Assembly (NCBI GenBank): GCA_900757705.1
Contig: CAAEOW010000154.1
Span: forward strand, 1-8,748
Source: an uncultured Collinsella sp.
GTDB lineage: Bacteria > Actinomycetota > Coriobacteriia > Coriobacteriales > Coriobacteriaceae
DNA: 8,748 nucleotides
Direction of reading: 5' to 3'
The notes beneath the pieces are model-generated. The model worked only from the letters and a program-made list of their open reading frames with translations, had not been told where the DNA came from and ran no database searches. This document shows positions 6,408-8,748 of this stretch, in pieces (the stretch's first letter is position 1; each line of letters opens with the position of its first letter). Made by a program: the position numbers and the translations under genes.

Positions 6408-6785
6408 TTAGATATCCGCCTTGAGGTCGAGGGAAAGCGTTAGGGGCGCCGCAGTCTTTTCGTAGGAATCGCACACGCTTGCAAGAATGAGCTCGGCATA
6501 CACAGCAGCCTGGTCATCCTCGTCGACGGTGGCCTGTTCCCCAAAGGTAAAGGACATGCCGACGTGAGATTCGTCCACATCAAATTGAATGGTGATGTCG
6601 TCGCAGTCGACCGCGGTGCACCCAAAGATGAAGGCTTCCTCGGCAGCCATGCGGATGTCCTCGATACGATCGACAGACATAGAGCACAGGGCGCCGACGT
6701 TGGCGGCCGTCATGCGCACCAAGCGCGCGAGACGCGGATCACCGGCAACGCTCAGCGTGATGGGACAGGTTGCTTCGCTACTCAT
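6408..6785 (-). CDS. RsbW-like anti-sigma factor with degenerate GHKL ATPase site
   Basis: This 125-residue protein has the fold pattern of RsbW/SpoIIAB anti-sigma kinases (HATPase_c_2). The helix LARLVRMTAANVGALC (19-34) is followed by DRIEDIRMAAEEA (39-51), which lines up with the RsbW segment before the N box, and ELILASVCDSYE (98-109) matches the last family helix. RsbW normally holds its sigma factor and phosphorylates an RsbV-type partner. Here the N box reads EAFIF, with Phe54 where the Mg-coordinating Asn belongs, and no DxGxG or glycine-rich G2 motif follows. It therefore probably does not hydrolyse ATP as RsbW does, though it may still bind sigma. No rsbV is present. The ATG at 6785 is supported by GAGGAG 7 nt upstream and overlaps the DUF948 stop by 8 nt; the frame is open further up to 6893, but that extension lies inside DUF948. 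The sigma gene starts 1 nt downstream. Confidence 0.8.
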   Translation of the reverse strand: MSSEATCPITLSVAGDPRLARLVRMTAANVGALCSMSVDRIEDIRMAAEEAFIFGCTAVDCDDITIQFDVDESHVGMSFTFGEQATVDEDDQAAVYAELILASVCDSYEKTAAPLTLSLDLKADI

Positions 6786-7365
6786 CGCAGGACTCCTCGG
6801 AGGTCTCGGCGGGCGTATAAGTGTAATACTGAGCGGGCTTAGCAGCGGGCTTCTGAACATCATCGTCGTCAGCAGCGGCATCGTCATCGCCAATCAGAAC
6901 GCGCTCAGTAGGCTGCTCGGCCTCGGCGGCGGCAGCGGCGAGCTTGCGATCGGCGTCGGCTGCAGGAGCCTTCACCTTATTGAAGAGCTTCTGCACGGCG
7001 CCAGCAGCAGAATCAGTCACGCTCGATACGGCATTGCTGGCCTCGGCCACGCTGCCCGTGACCTCGGAGATGTCGCGAACGACCGCCTCAACCTCAACGA
7101 GGTTAGACGTCAGAGCATCAACGGCAGTCTTGCTCGACTTGAGGAGCGGCTCAACCTGTGCCAGCGCGGGGGTGAGCTCATCGACAGCGCCATCGAGCTT
7201 TGCCACCACAGGCTGTGCCTCGGCGAGCGTATTGTTAAGGTCACTCACCGTCTTGTCGAGCGAGTCGACGACGGTGCGAGTCTTGCGCAGCGTGAGCGCG
7301 AGCTCGACAACAGCCCACACGCCGGCAACGGCGAGCACCAGCAGGGCGATTTGAATGGGACTCAT
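6778..7365 (-). CDS. DUF948 domain membrane-anchored coiled-coil protein
   Basis: This is a 195-residue protein of the DUF948 type (PF06103). One N-terminal membrane helix (about residues 4-26, IQIALLVLAVAGVWAVVELAL) is followed by a long helical region (about 28-135) rich in heptad-like repeats (LDKTVSDLNNTLAEAQPVV, LDGAVDELTPALAQVEPLL). It ends in a low-complexity Ala/Asp tail (ADRKLAAAAAEAE, then DDDAAADDDDV). No catalytic residues are apparent, so a structural or scaffold role at the membrane is likely. DUF948 proteins such as B. subtilis YtxG belong to general-stress operons, which fits the anti-sigma and sigma genes directly downstream. The start is fixed by GGGAGG 5 nt before the ATG. 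The gene overlaps the anti-sigma gene by 8 nt and lies 95 nt after rarA, so a promoter for the block may sit in that gap. Confidence 0.82.
   Translation of the reverse strand: MSPIQIALLVLAVAGVWAVVELALTLRKTRTVVDSLDKTVSDLNNTLAEAQPVVAKLDGAVDELTPALAQVEPLLKSSKTAVDALTSNLVEVEAVVRDISEVTGSVAEASNAVSSVTDSAAGAVQKLFNKVKAPAADADRKLAAAAAEAEQPTERVLIGDDDAAADDDDVQKPAAKPAQYYTYTPAETSEESCDE
6793..6798 (-). promoter_or_regulatory. Ribosome binding site of the anti-sigma gene, inside DUF948
   Basis: GAGGAG on the minus strand, 7 nt before the ATG at 6785 and within the last codons of the upstream gene. It selects this start over the longer in-frame extension. Confidence 0.75.
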
Positions 7366-7460
7366 GCAAGCCTCCCGAAGGAATCGAAATACAGACGTTT
7401 TTCATGGTACCCCAAAGAAGGGCAAAGATACCCAAAGGGAATGCGCGAGGCGCCAATGGC
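7366..7460 (-). promoter_or_regulatory. rarA-DUF948 gap with repeated GGGTAT/GGGGTAC motif and ribosome binding site
   Basis: This is the only sizeable gap in the stress block. It holds GGGAGG (7371-7376), the DUF948 ribosome binding site. Further upstream on the minus strand are two similar elements, CTTTGGGTATC (7427-7437) and CTTTGGGGTACC (7406-7417). GGGTAT is the classical -10 of SigB/SigF-type promoters, so autoregulation by the downstream sigma factor is conceivable. However, no GTTT-like -35 stands at the expected distance from either copy. No terminator for rarA is visible, so read-through from rarA is also possible. Confidence 0.35.
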
Positions 7461-8748
7461 CTACTTGGGAGCGTTGCCGCTACGGTCGCGCTCGCTTTGC
7501 TCCACACGCCACTCTTCCCAACCGCGGCCGGCAGGCTGCCAGAACGCGCCGCGCTCCAACCCCTCGGGCAAATAGCGCTGATCGACCCAGCCTTCGGGAT
7601 AATCGTGCGGGTACTTGTATACACCGTACTCGTCGCTGCCGGGACGGTGACGATCGCGCAGGTAGCTGGGCACCTCGCGAAGACCACTGCTGTGGATATC
7701 GGCCAGCGCCGCATCGATCGAGGCCTCGCACGCGTTGGACTTAGGCGCCAGGCACACATAGAGCGCAGCCTGAGCCAGGTTGATGCGACACTCGGGATAG
7801 CCAATGACCTCGGCAGATTTAAATGCGGCATGTGCCACCAAAAGCGCCTGCGGGTCGGCGTTGCCAACATCCTCGGAAGCCTGAATCATAATGCGGCGAG
7901 CGATAAACTTGGGATCCTCCCCCGCATCAATCATGCGCGCAAGCCAATAAATGGTGGCATCGGGATCGCTGCCTCGCATGGACTTGATGAACGCGCTAAT
8001 AATGTCATAGTGCATGTCACCGTTTTTGTCATACGAAAACCCACGACGCGGATTGGCGATCTTCACGTCGTCCACGGTAATGGGATAGCGTTCCCCCGCC
8101 GCCGGCGCTGGCGTTCCCTCGGTATCGGGACGCGTAACGGCAATCTCGCTCGCAAGCTCGAGCGTCGTGAGTGCTGAGCGAGCATCGCCCGCGGCCAATG
8201 TGCAAATGGTTTTAACCGTATCCTCATCGGCCGAGAACTTACCGTTTAAACCCTGCGGCGCCTCGAGCGCACGCTCAATGAGCGTGGCGATATCCTCGTC
8301 CTTCAGGTGCTCAAGCTCTACCACGCGCCCACGCGACAACAGTGCGGAGTTGACCTCAAAGTACGGGTTTTCCGTCGTGGCGCCAATCATAATGACGATG
8401 CGGTTCTCGACCGCATGCAGCAGGGCATCCTGCTGCGACTTAGAGAAGCGATGAATCTCGTCGATGAAAAGAATGGTGCGGCGGTCGTACGTATTCAGGC
8501 GCGTCTTTGCCTCGTCGATCACGCGACGCAGGTCCTTCACGGTGCCCGTCACGGCGCTGACCTCGACAAACTCACTCTTGGTATGGTTGGCGATAATATG
8601 GGCCAGCGTCGTCTTGCCCGTACCGGCGGGGCCGTACAGAATCACACTCGACAGCACATCATGCTCAATCGCGGCGCGCAGCCACGAGCCCTTACCGACG
8701 GCCTTTTGCTGGCCCACATACTCGTCGAGCGAATTGGGGCGCATACGC
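7461..8748 (-). CDS. rarA: Replication-associated recombination protein A (AAA+ ATPase), N-terminus cut by window edge
   Basis: RarA (MgsA) is the bacterial relative of Wrnip1/Mgs1 and acts at stalled replication forks with SSB and the replisome. The frame is open to the window end, and the codon before the first visible Met is Arg. This gives the family's RMRPxSLDEYVGQ, so a short N-terminal piece lies outside. Counted from that Met: Walker A GPAGTGKT (38-45), Walker B LFIDEIH (92-98), sensor 1 GATTENP (121-127) and the SALLSR arginine-finger segment (133-138). These are followed by the lid and the tetramerising MgsA C-terminal domain, with ARRIMIQASEDVGNADPQAL, the YPECRINLAQAALY segment and YKYPHDYPEGWVDQRYLP near the end. 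All key ATPase residues are intact. The gene ends 95 nt before DUF948 with no terminator in between, so it may be co-transcribed. Confidence 0.95.
   Translation of the reverse strand, partial: RMRPNSLDEYVGQQKAVGKGSWLRAAIEHDVLSSVILYGPAGTGKTTLAHIIANHTKSEFVEVSAVTGTVKDLRRVIDEAKTRLNTYDRRTILFIDEIHRFSKSQQDALLHAVENRIVIMIGATTENPYFEVNSALLSRGRVVELEHLKDEDIATLIERALEAPQGLNGKFSADEDTVKTICTLAAGDARSALTTLELASEIAVTRPDTEGTPAPAAGERYPITVDDVKIANPRRGFSYDKNGDMHYDIISAFIKSMRGSDPDATIYWLARMIDAGEDPKFIARRIMIQASEDVGNADPQALLVAHAAFKSAEVIGYPECRINLAQAALYVCLAPKSNACEASIDAALADIHSSGLREVPSYLRDRHRPGSDEYGVYKYPHDYPEGWVDQRYLPEGLERGAFWQPAGRGWEEWRVEQSERDRSGNAPK

Noticed and set aside
6786..6893. 36-residue upstream extension of the anti-sigma factor
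   Set aside because: It is Pro/Met-rich, lies entirely inside the DUF948 gene, and does not resemble the family. The internal ATG has a well-placed GAGGAG.
6589..7575. 328-codon plus-strand frame across the anti-sigma and DUF948 genes
   Set aside because: It is antisense to two supported genes and extends into the end of rarA; it has no recognisable domain or ribosome binding site.
1..8748. CRISPR array, tRNA/rRNA gene, insertion sequence or prophage parts
   Set aside because: No evenly spaced direct repeats of CRISPR length, no cloverleaf or rRNA signature, and no transposase, integrase or terminal inverted repeats were seen.

Overview
This 8.7 kb window looks like chromosomal DNA from a high-GC actinobacterium, most likely class Coriobacteriia and Collinsella-like. 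That placement is an inference from gene order, protein character and base composition; no database search was possible. Every gene except one lies on the minus strand, so the text below follows minus-strand transcription, from the right end of the window to the left.

Right end (7461-8748): rarA/mgsA, an AAA+ replication-fork maintenance ATPase, cut by the window edge just before its N-terminus. After a 95-nt gap comes a tightly packed stress-type block: a DUF948 membrane-anchored coiled-coil protein (6778-7365), an RsbW-like anti-sigma factor with a degenerate ATP site (6408-6785), a SigB/SigF-family alternative sigma factor (5615-6406) and an AI-2E-family membrane transporter with a long acidic tail (4206-5618). 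These four genes overlap by 8 nt, sit 1 nt apart and overlap by 4 nt, so they are almost certainly co-transcribed and translationally coupled.

Middle (3835-4199): the one plus-strand gene, a 79-residue protein with two predicted membrane helices. It has its own TATAAT box and a strong ribosome binding site. It is clearly poorer in GC (about 44% by hand count) than its neighbours (around 60-65% in sampled lines). It converges on the transporter gene with only 6 nt between the stops. The first terminator visible for the minus-strand block lies beyond it, so the stress-operon transcript is predicted to run fully antisense to the small gene.

Left part (1-3762): alaS (alanyl-tRNA synthetase), ruvX/yqgF (RNase H-fold resolvase-like nuclease) and the 5' part of mltG (endolytic murein transglycosylase). 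They form a tight operon, with a 17-nt gap and then an 8-nt overlap.

The frame rarA - DUF948 - alaS - ruvX - mltG is, from memory, an old actinobacterial neighbourhood (for example in Streptomyces, and in part in Mycobacterium). The anti-sigma / sigma / transporter / small membrane gene set therefore looks like an addition between DUF948 and alaS. The most notable points are the anti-sigma homologue without recognisable ATP-binding motifs or a nearby anti-anti-sigma partner, and the orphan small membrane gene sitting antisense to the stress operon's 3' end.
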